Counted from the stretch's first letter, positions 53,216-61,337 are shown. The stretch: 64,000 nucleotides of DNA from Sarcina sp. DSM 11001 (GCF_900101015.1 NZ_FNFZ01000008.1:89698-153697), one strand, 5' to 3'. Notes: a model not told the origin generated them from the letters alone. Translations and numbers: made by a program.

Positions 53216-53385
53216 GTCGCACCTCCGTTTATGTGGCCACAATAACTATGCGTAAAATATAAACCCACACCAAAGCTTTGTCAATGTTTTTGTGCCCACA
53301 AAAACAAAAAATGCTGGAAAACCCCAGCATCATCTATTTTATGCATGTATTATTTGTAAACAAAAAAACAGCCAGTTCCTGAAAA

Positions 53386-53465
53386 CCGACACCCCTACGG
53401 CAAAAACCGACACCCCTAATGCCTAAGCGACACCCCTGAGAGGGCTATCGTTAAATTGTATCCAA
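53386..53465. repeat. Insertion-sequence-like end, copy A (GACACCCCT repeats)
   Basis: Three GACACCCCT motifs lie at 53388, 53409 and 53429, followed by GAGAGGGCTATCGTTAAA. About 75 bp match the region 57038-57110, including a distal GAAAGCAAGACG on the minus strand. Multiple short terminal repeats are typical of IS21-type ends, but no transposase is attached. Confidence 0.6.
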
Positions 53466-53633
53466 TACCACGTCTTGCTTTCTATCAAGACGTGATCTTT
53501 GATACAATGCCCATATGTGCCGGAGGCCCGGAAACCGCGCACTTTCTGGGCATTTCTGCTTTTTCGGGCATGCCGGACAGGGTGCCATACAGCACGACAA
53601 TCATATGCTGTAGCCACTGCTGTGTTTAAAAAC

Positions 53634-53705
53634 GACACCCCTTTCCGCTATCGTTAAAAAGTATGGAAACGTTAAAAGGTTCGGGTAATCGTTAAAAGGT
53701 TTATT
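53634..53705. repeat. GACACCCCT plus CGTTAAAAGG repeat block
   Basis: A fourth GACACCCCT is followed by CGCTATCGTTAAAA, then two further CGTTAAAAGG units at about 18-bp spacing. It is probably another end remnant or a protein-binding array. Confidence 0.5.
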
Positions 53706-53709
53706 CTGT

Positions 53710-53849
53710 ATCTTTCGGCTCCCTGTCTTCCCAGCGAAAAACCCATTCTTTAAACTTTTCTTCTGAACCATCATAGTCTGTAAGTTCAACATCGTCTTCT
53801 GGGGTGAGAAAAGAAAAGAACCGGTCTCCCGATTCTTCTCAAAAACATT
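53710..53849 (-). pseudogene. Unidentified C-terminal coding remnant
   Basis: A frame without a start codon runs about 45 codons (…FLTPEDDVELTDYDGSEE, then FKEWVFRWEDREP) to a stop near 53706. Its composition is protein-like, but the beginning is lost and I do not recognise the family. Confidence 0.35.
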
Positions 53850-53867
53850 TCACTTTGTTTATACGCG

Positions 53868-54782
53868 CTATTTGCGCTTTCTTTTTCCTGTATTATCGGA
53901 TCCGCGGATTTCTTCATGATAAAAATAATCCACGATTACCGGATGCCCCTGCGGAACCCTTCCATAAGGCATTTCATTATCCACAAACGGGCAATCATAC
54001 TTCTCGGCAAGTTTCTCGGCTTTGTTTTCCAGAGCCTCGAAATAGCTTCTGTTATGCTTGTTATAAATCTCATCATAGAGCGGCACTAAATCAGGATACT
54101 CTTCAGCGATATAGTCCATAACGGTATTCTTAAATCCGCCTCTCAGATTAAGATTCTCCAGCCAAAACAGATCACATTGGTCTTTTACACGTTCAAAGAT
54201 AGCCTCAAAATCCGTAATGCCCGGAAATACCGGGGATACAAAGCATACTGTCCTGATACCGGCGTCATATATCTGCTTCATCGCAGCAATCCTTCGTTCA
54301 ATGGAAACCGCTGCATCCATATCGTCCTTGAACTTCTCGTCCAGCGTATTGATCGACCACGATACTGTTACCTGTCCGAGCTCTTTTAGCAGGTCAATAT
54401 CTCTCACCACAAGGTCGGATTTTGTGCAGATCAGAATATCTGCTCCGCTCCCCCGCAGCTGTTCAAGCAGTTTCCTTGTGTTTCCGAACTCTTTTTCCTG
54501 CGGATTATACCCGTCTGTCACGGAGCCGATCACAACGCGCTGTCCGGCATATTTCTCAGGGTGCTTGATTTCAGGCCAGTGCTTGATATCAAGAAATGTT
54601 CCCCACTCTTCCGTATGTCCTGTAAACCTTTTCATGAAAGAAGCGTAACAATACTTGCAGGCGTGCGTGCATCCGACATACGGATTCACAGAATACCCTC
54701 CCACCGGCAAGTTTGACTTTGTCATGATATTTTTGGTTTCCACATCCCTTATCAGGATATCTTCCGTTCTCACTTCTTCCAT
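53868..54782 (-). CDS. Radical SAM mobile pair protein B (spore photoproduct lyase-like)
   Basis: The 304-residue protein has the radical SAM motif CTHACKYCY (residues 33-41) after VNPYVGC, an arrangement shared with spore photoproduct lyase relatives. VIGSVTDGYNPQEKEF and WSINTLDEKFKDDMD follow. It should bind a [4Fe-4S] cluster and cleave S-adenosylmethionine. It overlaps the preceding radical SAM gene by 13 bp. Such pairs are known on Firmicute mobile elements as the 'radical SAM mobile pair'; their substrate is unknown. A/B naming follows gene order and resemblance, from memory. Confidence 0.85.
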   Translation of the reverse strand: MEEVRTEDILIRDVETKNIMTKSNLPVGGYSVNPYVGCTHACKYCYASFMKRFTGHTEEWGTFLDIKHWPEIKHPEKYAGQRVVIGSVTDGYNPQEKEFGNTRKLLEQLRGSGADILICTKSDLVVRDIDLLKELGQVTVSWSINTLDEKFKDDMDAAVSIERRIAAMKQIYDAGIRTVCFVSPVFPGITDFEAIFERVKDQCDLFWLENLNLRGGFKNTVMDYIAEEYPDLVPLYDEIYNKHNRSYFEALENKAEKLAEKYDCPFVDNEMPYGRVPQGHPVIVDYFYHEEIRGSDNTGKRKRK

Positions 54783-55459
54783 GCCCGCTGTACCTCCAAT
54801 ACCTTCTCAAATGCTTCAGGAAATTCCTGCACCATATTTCCATCGCCTATGATTGATTCAAGATCTTCCTTCATAAAAACAGGTATATTCCTTTGATGCG
54901 CCTGATCCGTAAGCGACCATGCCCATTCCGGCTCAGTACGGATTTTTCTGCTCTGAGCGCCTGTCATGGTTCCTACAACGATCCAATCAATACCAGAAAG
55001 ATCGACCTCTCCAGGATCATCAAAAAGCGGCTCAAAGGTCACATGATAATGCTTTGCCCTTACATGATTCCTCAATGCTTCAATGCGCCAGAGTTCTGAT
55101 CTTCTGGTAACCGTCACCCCAAACCAGGCGTTCTCAAGATCCGTTTCAAAATCCAGGAGATCAGGCCTTTTTGACAAAAATAAAAACTGATGCTGCGGAT
55201 TTTTCCGGATCTTTTCAAACACCTCTTCTCGCCATTCTTCTTTCCATCCCGCAAGATCACTCATACCGGTCAGAAGGAAATTCTGCGGTCTTGCCTTGTC
55301 CATCATTTTAAGCTTGCCTTCAAAAAATTCAGGCTTACTGAAATCCGGTATCGTATGCCACCGCTTCACATTATTCCGCGCATAGCAATAATCGCAGCCT
55401 ACCGTGCAGCCGATGACAAGGTTCATATTCTGGATATTGTCTTTTATACAAACACTCAT
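54770..55459 (-). CDS. Radical SAM mobile pair protein A (DUF5131/Gp37-Gp68-like)
   Basis: The 229-residue protein carries CTVGCDYCYAR near residue 18, a radical SAM Cx3Cx2C motif. It has the DUF5131 pattern FLFLSKRPDLL, NAWFGVTVT, FEPLFDDPGEVDLSGIDW and GTMTGAQ. The start at 55459 is chosen because TGGAGAG lies just upstream. It sits 65 bp after the cupin gene and overlaps the partner radical SAM gene, so all three are probably one operon under the Rrf2-type promoter at 55895-55961. The chemistry is unknown. Confidence 0.85.
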   Translation of the reverse strand: MSVCIKDNIQNMNLVIGCTVGCDYCYARNNVKRWHTIPDFSKPEFFEGKLKMMDKARPQNFLLTGMSDLAGWKEEWREEVFEKIRKNPQHQFLFLSKRPDLLDFETDLENAWFGVTVTRRSELWRIEALRNHVRAKHYHVTFEPLFDDPGEVDLSGIDWIVVGTMTGAQSRKIRTEPEWAWSLTDQAHQRNIPVFMKEDLESIIGDGNMVQEFPEAFEKVLEVQRAWKK

Positions 55460-55524
55460 AGCTCTCCACATAAAAAGTTATGGACATCTGCTTGCAGAAA
55501 TGCCCACAACTTTAAAACTCATAC

Positions 55525-55878
55525 TTACTCGATTACTGCATCGTCGGCGGTATACGCTTCAAGAGAACCTGCCTTCACCTGGATACAGGCATAGCTGATC
55601 TCAGAATCATCTGCCGCGAAGAACTGTCTTTTCCCATCCGGCGCAATACGCACGATATCACCGGCAGAAAGCTCTATATCCTTACCGTCAACTACCGCTT
55701 TTCCCTTGCCGGAAAGAATGATGTAAATCTCTTCATTGGTCTTATGATAATGAACAAAAGGAACACTCGCACCTGCCGGAAGATGGTTGATGCTGATCTC
55801 AGCCCCTGTAAGTCCCAGCTGATCATGAAGTTCAGTTCTCGGATCGTTTGCAACACTTACCTTACTATAGTTAGACAT
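55525..55878 (-). CDS. Small cupin protein
   Basis: The 117-residue single-domain cupin has the first motif as VPFVHYHKTNEEIYIILSG (His, His, Glu metal ligands) and a second motif near residue 85. It may bind a metal and a small ligand. The start at 55878 is chosen because GGAGG lies 8 nt upstream. It is the first gene after the consensus promoter at 55922-55950 and the two Rrf2-type operators. It heads the radical SAM pair operon, so it may sense or process the same compound. Confidence 0.88.
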   Translation of the reverse strand: MSNYSKVSVANDPRTELHDQLGLTGAEISINHLPAGASVPFVHYHKTNEEIYIILSGKGKAVVDGKDIELSAGDIVRIAPDGKRQFFAADDSEISYACIQVKAGSLEAYTADDAVIE

Positions 55879-55894
55879 TTCTGATACCTCCATT

Positions 55895-55961
55895 TGTTGT
55901 GATATTGATTGATACAACAGAAGTGTACCACCGCCCTGTTGTGATGTCAAGTGTTACAACA
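55895..55961 (-). promoter_or_regulatory. Promoter of the cupin operon with two Rrf2-type operators
   Basis: TTGACA (55945-55950) and TACACT (55922-55927) are separated by 17 bp on the minus strand. Two copies of TGTTGT-N13-ACAACA lie at 55895-55919 (downstream of -10) and 55937-55961 (over -35). Both share GAT after the first half. A repressor bound to either would block transcription. Confidence 0.85.
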
Positions 55962-55968
55962 AAACTTT

Positions 55969-56403
55969 TTAAGATTCTATCAGCTTGTTCGCATCCGCCA
56001 TTACATCAGCTATGGTTATTCGCCGCATTTTATCTTCCATGGCATTCTGTATTTCTTCAAGCCTGTGATCCATGATCCTGTGAATGTTCCGTCCCACAGG
56101 GCATAACTCATTCGGATTCTCATGGAAATGAAACAACTGTCCATTTTCGACAGGCTCCACGGCATTGTAAACATCCAGAAGCGTTATCTCCGTCAAGGAT
56201 TTCTCTATATCGGCACCGCCGCTTCCCCGCTTCACTGTTACAATCTCCGCCTTCTTCAGCTGCTGCAAGAGTCTTCTGATTACCGTCGGATTTACATTTG
56301 CGCTGGACGCAAGAAATTCACTGGTGATTTTATGGTCATTCTTAAATGTTTCAATTGCTATAAGCACATGAACCGCTATTGTAAATCTGCTTGAAATCTG
56401 CAT
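55969..56403 (-). CDS. Rrf2-family transcriptional regulator
   Basis: The 144-residue protein has the Rrf2 winged helix (SSRFTIAVHVLIAIETF, then SSANVNPTVIRRLLQQLKKAEIV and the RGSGGADI wing). A dimerisation helix follows near 100-130. Only one Cys (ELCPVGRN) is present, so the three-Cys iron-sulfur site of IscR/NsrR is missing. It is closer to the YwnA-like, cluster-free group. It lies directly upstream of the cupin operon. Matching operators precede both its own gene and the operon, so autorepression is likely. Confidence 0.92.
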   Translation of the reverse strand: MQISSRFTIAVHVLIAIETFKNDHKITSEFLASSANVNPTVIRRLLQQLKKAEIVTVKRGSGGADIEKSLTEITLLDVYNAVEPVENGQLFHFHENPNELCPVGRNIHRIMDHRLEEIQNAMEDKMRRITIADVMADANKLIES

Positions 56404-56423
56404 TCTGACACCTCCATCGACTC

Positions 56424-56463
56424 TATCTTAAATCATTTTCGTTGTAATTTCAATAGTCACAAC
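56424..56463 (-). promoter_or_regulatory. Promoter and operator of the Rrf2 gene
   Basis: TTGAAA-N17-TAAGAT forms a promoter on the minus strand. GTTGT-N13-ACAAC (56441-56463), the same operator type as before the cupin gene, overlaps the -35 box. The TTGTTGTGA half-site is shared with both other copies. Confidence 0.75.
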
Positions 56464-56481
56464 AAGGTACGATTATCCCTT

Positions 56482-56752
56482 CTAGAATCGATCCATATCA
56501 TCCTGAGATGCCAGAGTGCTGTATGATCCCTGGTTTTTTAGCCGAAGGATCTCACGATACTTGGTCATAGATTTGACCCTCCTTTATCTGTAGTCACGCT
56601 GAAGGCGTGCACGTACAGTATAAAGGAATATATGATTCAGTGGCCGCAAGGTGGCTCCAAAACTCCGGAATCAGTGGCTCTCATTCTCCGGAATGGTGGC
56701 TCTCAAAGTCCGGACAGGTGGCTCTGGGAGGGCCGGAATAATCACTTAGTTT
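56482..56752 (-). mobile_element. Remnant of an IS21-family insertion sequence
   Basis: The end at 56637-56752 has four copies of GTGGCTC/GTGGCTCTCA separated by CCGGAAT-type motifs and begins (minus strand) TGATTATTCCGGCCC, as IS21-family ends do. After a Shine-Dalgarno (AAAGGAGG), an ATG at 56568 starts MTKYREILRLKNQG, the beginning of an IstA transposase. The frame stops after 28 codons at 56482, where the rest of istA and istB are missing. Confidence 0.8.
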
Positions 56753-56808
56753 CTCGAAGAATTGGCTGTTCTCATTATCCTCTATCAAACTGTGCGTAAA
56801 ATTCCGAT

Positions 56809-56997
56809 TTAGTCAATTATACCTTCATTCCTGAACTTCGCCAGCATTTCTAACATGTGGATGCCGATCTTCTCAGGATCATTTTCGTACGCCGCACAGA
56901 TGAGCCGCAGACCGTCTGGTGTAAGTAAACGGCCATTGTCCCGATCCCGGCGCAGACGTTCATATTCTTCCATCTGTTTCTTTGTAATCGTCGCCAT
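56809..56997 (-). CDS. Small LTPDGLR-motif protein, intact copy
   Basis: This 62-residue protein starts MATITKKQMEEYERLRRD and ends with RLLTPDGLRLICAA...DPEKIGIHMLEMLAKF. The second half is nearly the same as the product of 51644-51850, while the first half differs. The ATG at 56997 has AGGGGAT upstream. No family is recognised. It lies between IS21 debris and the truncated hsdM. Confidence 0.65.
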   Translation of the reverse strand: MATITKKQMEEYERLRRDRDNGRLLTPDGLRLICAAYENDPEKIGIHMLEMLAKFRNEGIID

Positions 56998-57037
56998 AAC
57001 TACATCCCCTATATACAAAAACGCGCCGGTCTGTAAA

Positions 57038-57110
57038 ACCGACACCCCTAAGTCCTATGCGACACCCCTGAGAGGGCAATCGTTAATTTGTATCAAATTT
57101 TGCGTCTTGC
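57038..57110. repeat. Insertion-sequence-like end, copy B
   Basis: GACACCCCT at 57041 and 57061 is followed by GAGAGGGCAATCGTTAA, matching copy A at 53386-53465. It sits exactly where the hsdM coding sequence is interrupted. Confidence 0.65.
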
Positions 57111-57708
57111 TTTCGCAGATCACTTCATCCGGAGCCGGTTCCATCAAATCCACCATCATGCGGATGATATGTCTGGGAGTACGGAACTGGCCGTTTACGC
57201 CGGCCGTAGAAAGTTTCGAGAGAAGATACTCATAAACATCTCCTCGAATATCTGAGGATTTAACCTGGGCCATCTGGTCATACATGGTGTCCATGGATGT
57301 GACGATCTTATCCAACATCAAAGGAGTAGGAATCTTGAAAATGGCGTCCCCCATATACCTGGCATAAGCACTATCCTTATCTCCGTGGAGGTTCTTGATG
57401 AAGGGAAACACCCATTCCTGGACCACGCTGTACATTTTCGTGGCAGGAAAATCGTGAAAAATGCTCCACTTAAGCTGATTCCCTGCAATCGTCCGGTCTC
57501 CGATCCGTACTTCATCTGCAAATATGCTTGCATAAGGAAGCCCCAGCATGGCAGCCTCTTTTGCCCTAAGGTTATCAGAACCATCAAGGTCATGGATAAA
57601 CATCAAATAGGTCATCTGCTCTATTACATCCAGCGGATTGGTAAGTCCGCCAGTCCAGAAGATTTCCCAAATACTGTCAATCTTGTTTTTCAATTCTCCT
57701 GTAATCAT
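57055..57708 (-). pseudogene. hsdM: Truncated type I methyltransferase subunit HsdM
   Basis: The first ~199 residues match HsdM N-terminal regions (LTNPLDVIEQMTYLMFI, then GQFRTPRHIIRMMVDLMEP, PDEVICE). The next expected block, the SAM-binding DPACGTAGF motif, is absent. Instead a 19-residue tail encoded by the IS-like end B closes the frame (…QINDCPLRGVA). The rest of hsdM and any hsdS are gone, so no modification activity is expected. The ATG overlaps the fic stop by 4 bp. Confidence 0.9.
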
Positions 57709-58775
57709 TTTTGTTCATCCTCCTGGTCCCAGTTCCACCTGTATTTAATATACCGGCCTGCGCCGAGCTTGATGATCTTTCCCTGCTTCGTTAACTCGGT
57801 AAGCGTCCTCTGCACCGTTGTCTGGCTGACATCCGGCACCTGTTCAACAAGTTCAGCCTTTGTAATTGTTCCTATATGATTTCGTATTTCCTCTGCAATC
57901 CGCTCCGGTTTAGATCTCTTGACTCCTGTAATCAGCTTTGTCCGTTCAAAGAATTCACGGTATGCTGCGGCCACAACACCGAGAAGGTATTTTACAAAAG
58001 GAGCGTAGTCGTTTTCTTCCTCATGCCAGTCTGTAGAACTTGCCTGAAGCTCTTCATAATAGGATTCTTTGGTTCGTTCAATCAGTTTTTCAAGACTGAT
58101 ATACTTGCCAACAAAATATCCGCCCTGATAAAGAAGGAGAAGGGTTAGAAGGCGGCTCATCCTGCCGTTGCCATCCCGAAAAGGATGAATACAGAGAAAA
58201 TCCAATATAAACATGGGCATAATCAAAAGTGGATCTACATTGGGTTCTTTCAGCACCTGATCATAGGCAGCACACAGCCGGTCCACAGACTCCGGCGTCT
58301 CCCAGGCCGCAACCGGCTGGAATCTGACTCTTGTTTCCCCGTATTCATCGGTCTCTTCAATCGCATTATCGACATTCTTGAAAGCCCCACCGAAACCAGA
58401 TCCCTGAAATTTGTAGAGATCCCTGTGAAGCTGAAGCAGATGTGTCGAACGAATCGGAATATACTCATAAAACTCATGGATTGTGTTCAAAACATCCCTG
58501 TATCCGGCGATTTCCTGCTCGTTGCAGTTTTGGGGCATGGTCTTATCCAGGACTATTTTCTTAAGCCGTTCATCTGACGTATAAATACCTTCAATTTTGT
58601 TAGAACTTTCCGCACTTTGGATTTTGGCAATATCAACCAGATTCGTCAGGACATCTGCATAACGGTCAGCAATCAGCCGCTGTTCTCCTTTATACTCATG
58701 GATCGTTGTGAGCAGAGATAGTATATCGGGAGTCAGCAGCTTTTTCCATTTTTCTCTATAATCATAATTTCTCAT
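57705..58775 (-). CDS. Fic-domain protein with C-terminal winged helix
   Basis: The 356-residue protein has an N-terminal Fic_N region with ESSNKIEGIYTS (inhibitory-helix type S/TxxxE(G)N-like segment), the complete catalytic motif HPFRDGNGRMSRLL near residue 197, and a C-terminal winged helix (about 290-345). Fic enzymes AMPylate proteins. This type is often found inside type I restriction operons, as here, where it is directly coupled to hsdM. The winged helix suggests autoregulation, and TTCGTCATTT repeats flank its promoter. Confidence 0.92.
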   Translation of the reverse strand: MRNYDYREKWKKLLTPDILSLLTTIHEYKGEQRLIADRYADVLTNLVDIAKIQSAESSNKIEGIYTSDERLKKIVLDKTMPQNCNEQEIAGYRDVLNTIHEFYEYIPIRSTHLLQLHRDLYKFQGSGFGGAFKNVDNAIEETDEYGETRVRFQPVAAWETPESVDRLCAAYDQVLKEPNVDPLLIMPMFILDFLCIHPFRDGNGRMSRLLTLLLLYQGGYFVGKYISLEKLIERTKESYYEELQASSTDWHEEENDYAPFVKYLLGVVAAAYREFFERTKLITGVKRSKPERIAEEIRNHIGTITKAELVEQVPDVSQTTVQRTLTELTKQGKIIKLGAGRYIKYRWNWDQEDEQK

Positions 58776-58802
58776 GCTTGATTCTCCAAATTAAGCATTT
58801 GC

Positions 58803-58896
58803 TTCGTCATTTTTGGAATTTTGACTTAACTGAAATATATCTCTTTGAATATTCAAAGTCAATGGCCATTTTCGTCATATTTCCACAAATGACGAA
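58803..58896 (-). promoter_or_regulatory. Promoter of the fic operon with TTCGTCATTT repeats
   Basis: TTGACT (58857-58862) and TATATT (58834-58839) are separated by 17 bp on the minus strand. TTCGTCATTT occurs at 58803-58812, as TTCGTCATAT at 58871-58880, and inverted at 58887-58896. The inverted pair forms a dyad upstream of -35. These are candidate operators for the Fic winged helix. Confidence 0.65.
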
Positions 58897-58906
58897 GATG
58901 CAAATT

Positions 58907-58974
58907 TTCTTTTTCAGATCTTTAAATATTTCTAATTTTTTTCTTTTTCAGATCTTTAAATATTTCTAATTTTT
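58907..58974. repeat. 34-bp tandem duplication
   Basis: Two identical 34-bp AT-rich units start TTCTTTTTCAGATCTTTAAA, in the 510-bp non-coding region between fic and mobC. They may be part of the transfer-origin region or slippage. Confidence 0.85.
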
Positions 58975-59044
58975 CAAAAATGATATTTTGCGGCTCTGGA
59001 AAAAATTTATTTTTAATATTTTTCAAAAAGGTAAATTTCCACTT

Positions 59045-59150
59045 CCCCCAAGACCTATCTATTGAGAGGCAATCAGAGTACTGCAAGTTTCGCCTGTCGT
59101 AACGGGAAATGAGGTCCCCTCCTTCCCTGCTCAGGCAAACTTGATGGGGA
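59045..59150 (+). other. Candidate origin of transfer (oriT)
   Basis: CAAGTTTCGCCTG (59084-59096) and CAGGCAAACTTG (59132-59143) form an inverted repeat with one extra base. They are enclosed by CCCCCA/TGGGGA. It lies about 140 bp upstream of mobC in non-coding DNA, the usual position of oriT in mobilisable elements. No nic site could be proven. Confidence 0.5.
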
Positions 59151-59287
59151 TTCCGCTTCCCCATACCCTCGGTTTTTCAAATTCTCTCAAACGCTGTCAT
59201 TTAAAAATTTGAATTTTGGCTCAGATGAGCAGCTAAGCGAAGCTTATGTTTTATGAAATTGAAGATTTCAGAAAGGAGCAAATGTAA

Positions 59288-59680
59288 ATGGCAAGACCTA
59301 AGACCCCACCGAATGAACAACTTTCTCACTGTATCATGCTGCGTCTGACACAGACACAGTACGATTTAATCCGCACACTGGCAGACTATATGAAAATCCC
59401 CTTAGCAGAATGCTGCCGGCGGCTGATCACTCATGGAAAAATCGAACTCAAATACTCTATTTCTGCAGATATTCCGGAAGTTCGGGAAGTTGCCCGGCTC
59501 ATGGCAAATGCCACAGGAAATCTGAACCAGATTGCAAAATACTTTAATACCGGTGGAATCCGGTCCAAAGAAGTGACAGAGAAAATCAATGAAGCAATCG
59601 AAGTGATTTTTTCGGCCAAGTCTCTGTTAGAAAAAATCTCGGAGAGCGGGTATGGCGATCTTAAAACATTTTGCAAGTAA
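59288..59680 (+). CDS. mobC: Mobilisation relaxosome protein MobC
   Basis: The 130-residue protein has a ribbon-helix-helix N-terminus (SHCIMLRLTQTQYDLIRTLA). The MobC core follows: PEVREVARLMANATGNLNQIAKYFN and then GGIRSKEVTEKI. MobC helps the relaxase open the nic site at oriT. AAAGGAG precedes the ATG. It overlaps the relaxase gene by 29 bp, so they form one operon. Confidence 0.93.
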   Translation: MARPKTPPNEQLSHCIMLRLTQTQYDLIRTLADYMKIPLAECCRRLITHGKIELKYSISADIPEVREVARLMANATGNLNQIAKYFNTGGIRSKEVTEKINEAIEVIFSAKSLLEKISESGYGDLKTFCK

Positions 59681-61337
59681 GAGCAGCAACTATGGAGCCT
59701 CCCTCGACTATGTACTGTTCGATCACGATGAAAAAAGTGGAAAGGTCCTGCGGGACGCGAACGGAAATCGAATCCTGCGAAGATCCTACTGGCTCGATGG
59801 GGTCAACTGTGACCCTTTCCTCTATGCGCAGGAATGCAAAACACTGAATAATCAGTACAACAAAAACCAGAAACCGGAAGAAATCAAATCCCACCACTAC
59901 ATCCTGAGCTTTGATCCGAAAGATGTTAAGACCTGCGGTCTCACCGGTGAAAAGGCACAGTCACTGGGACTTGCTTTCGCTAAACGAAACTTTCCGGGGC
60001 ACCAGATGATTGTCTGTACACACGCAGACGGCTCCAGACGCTCCGGAAATATCCACGTGCATATCTTCCTTAACAGTCTCCGGAAGATCGATGTAGAAGC
60101 ATCTGAGTGGTCAGAACGGGCTATCGATTCACGAGCCGGTTACAAACACCACGTCACGAAAAAATATCTGCAGCATCTCAAGCAGGATGTGATGAATATG
60201 TGCCGGGAGAAAGGACTGCATCAAGTCGATCTACTCGCCAGAGCTGAACAGAACATTTCAGATCGGGAGTATTACGCAGTTCTGCGTGGACAGGATCGTC
60301 TGGATAAAGAAACCACGGAGGACCAAAAAGATTTAGCAACAGCCGACGCAGGATCAATTCCGCAGAAAACCCGCTTCCAGACCCAGAAACAATATCTTCG
60401 TGATGCGATTGATGAGTGTGCCAAAGATGCAACAACTTTTGACGAATTCTATTACCTTCTTTCTGACCGCTACAAAGTCAAGGTTATAGAAACCCGGGGA
60501 CGTTTCAGTTACCTGCATCCGGATCGAAATAAAAACATCCGTGCCAGAGCGCTGGGAGCCGCATATGAGAAAGAAGCTCTGCTTGAAAAGTTTCTACAGA
60601 ACTGTCAGGAACGGGAGATGCAGACAAGGGTTCCCATATCCTTTGCCGGGTTTGATCTTGAGACCCATCCGATTCTGGAGGTTCTTTTTATCGAATCAGA
60701 TCTTCGTCTGGTCCCGGACCTCCAGAAATCCATCAAAGAAAAGTACAGCCACGTTAATGAGCGTAAGATCCTACTCTCAACTCTTCAGGAAGAAGCCCGT
60801 ACAGTTGCATTTGTTCAGATGAATAACATCAGTGACCTTGATGAATTAGAAAATCGTAAACGCGCTGCCGCCTCACTTGCGGCAGACTCAGAAACTGCTC
60901 TCCTGCAGACACAGAAGGAACTGAAGGAAATCAACAGACGGACCCATTACACCGGCCAGTTCCTGGACTATAAGGATACTTTTAGAAAAATGACAAAGGT
61001 AATAAACAAGGGGAAATACCGACGTGAACATGAGAAAGAAATCCGCAGTTATGAGGAGGCAAGAGATATTCTTCGCAGATATACCCCAAAAGGAAAGTTC
61101 CCTTCTCTCCGTTCCCTTCAGGAGAAGAAGACAGAACTGACTTCTAAGCTGGCTGAACAGGAGAAAACCTGCCAGGAAAATAATAAAGCACTGGATCAGC
61201 TTTCAATCGCTTCACAAAACATCAAGATCATCCTCGGATACAGTGAAACTACCCGCGAGCACAATTCCAAGAAAATCTCAGAAGACAGGAATGTACCCCG
61301 AAAACCCCGATCCAGGAACAGAGGACCTGAGTTATGA
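59652..61337 (+). CDS. Relaxase (MobA/VirD2-like mobilisation nuclease)
   Basis: The 561-residue protein has an N-terminal relaxase domain (1-200) with the metal-binding HxH motif in NIHVHIFLNSL near residue 135, and HHYILSFDPKD near residue 80. The central and C-terminal parts are helical, with coiled coils near 405-440 and 495-535. It nicks oriT and pilots the strand during transfer. Translation starts within mobC with GGAGAGCGGGT upstream. With no secretion genes present, it would rely on a helper conjugation system. Confidence 0.93.
   Translation: MAILKHFASKSSNYGASLDYVLFDHDEKSGKVLRDANGNRILRRSYWLDGVNCDPFLYAQECKTLNNQYNKNQKPEEIKSHHYILSFDPKDVKTCGLTGEKAQSLGLAFAKRNFPGHQMIVCTHADGSRRSGNIHVHIFLNSLRKIDVEASEWSERAIDSRAGYKHHVTKKYLQHLKQDVMNMCREKGLHQVDLLARAEQNISDREYYAVLRGQDRLDKETTEDQKDLATADAGSIPQKTRFQTQKQYLRDAIDECAKDATTFDEFYYLLSDRYKVKVIETRGRFSYLHPDRNKNIRARALGAAYEKEALLEKFLQNCQEREMQTRVPISFAGFDLETHPILEVLFIESDLRLVPDLQKSIKEKYSHVNERKILLSTLQEEARTVAFVQMNNISDLDELENRKRAAASLAADSETALLQTQKELKEINRRTHYTGQFLDYKDTFRKMTKVINKGKYRREHEKEIRSYEEARDILRRYTPKGKFPSLRSLQEKKTELTSKLAEQEKTCQENNKALDQLSIASQNIKIILGYSETTREHNSKKISEDRNVPRKPRSRNRGPEL

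Noticed and set aside
53423..53638. 71-codon minus frame
   Set aside because: It lies within insertion-sequence-like repeats and its C-terminus is the repeat-encoded tail seen on hsdM; not a credible gene.
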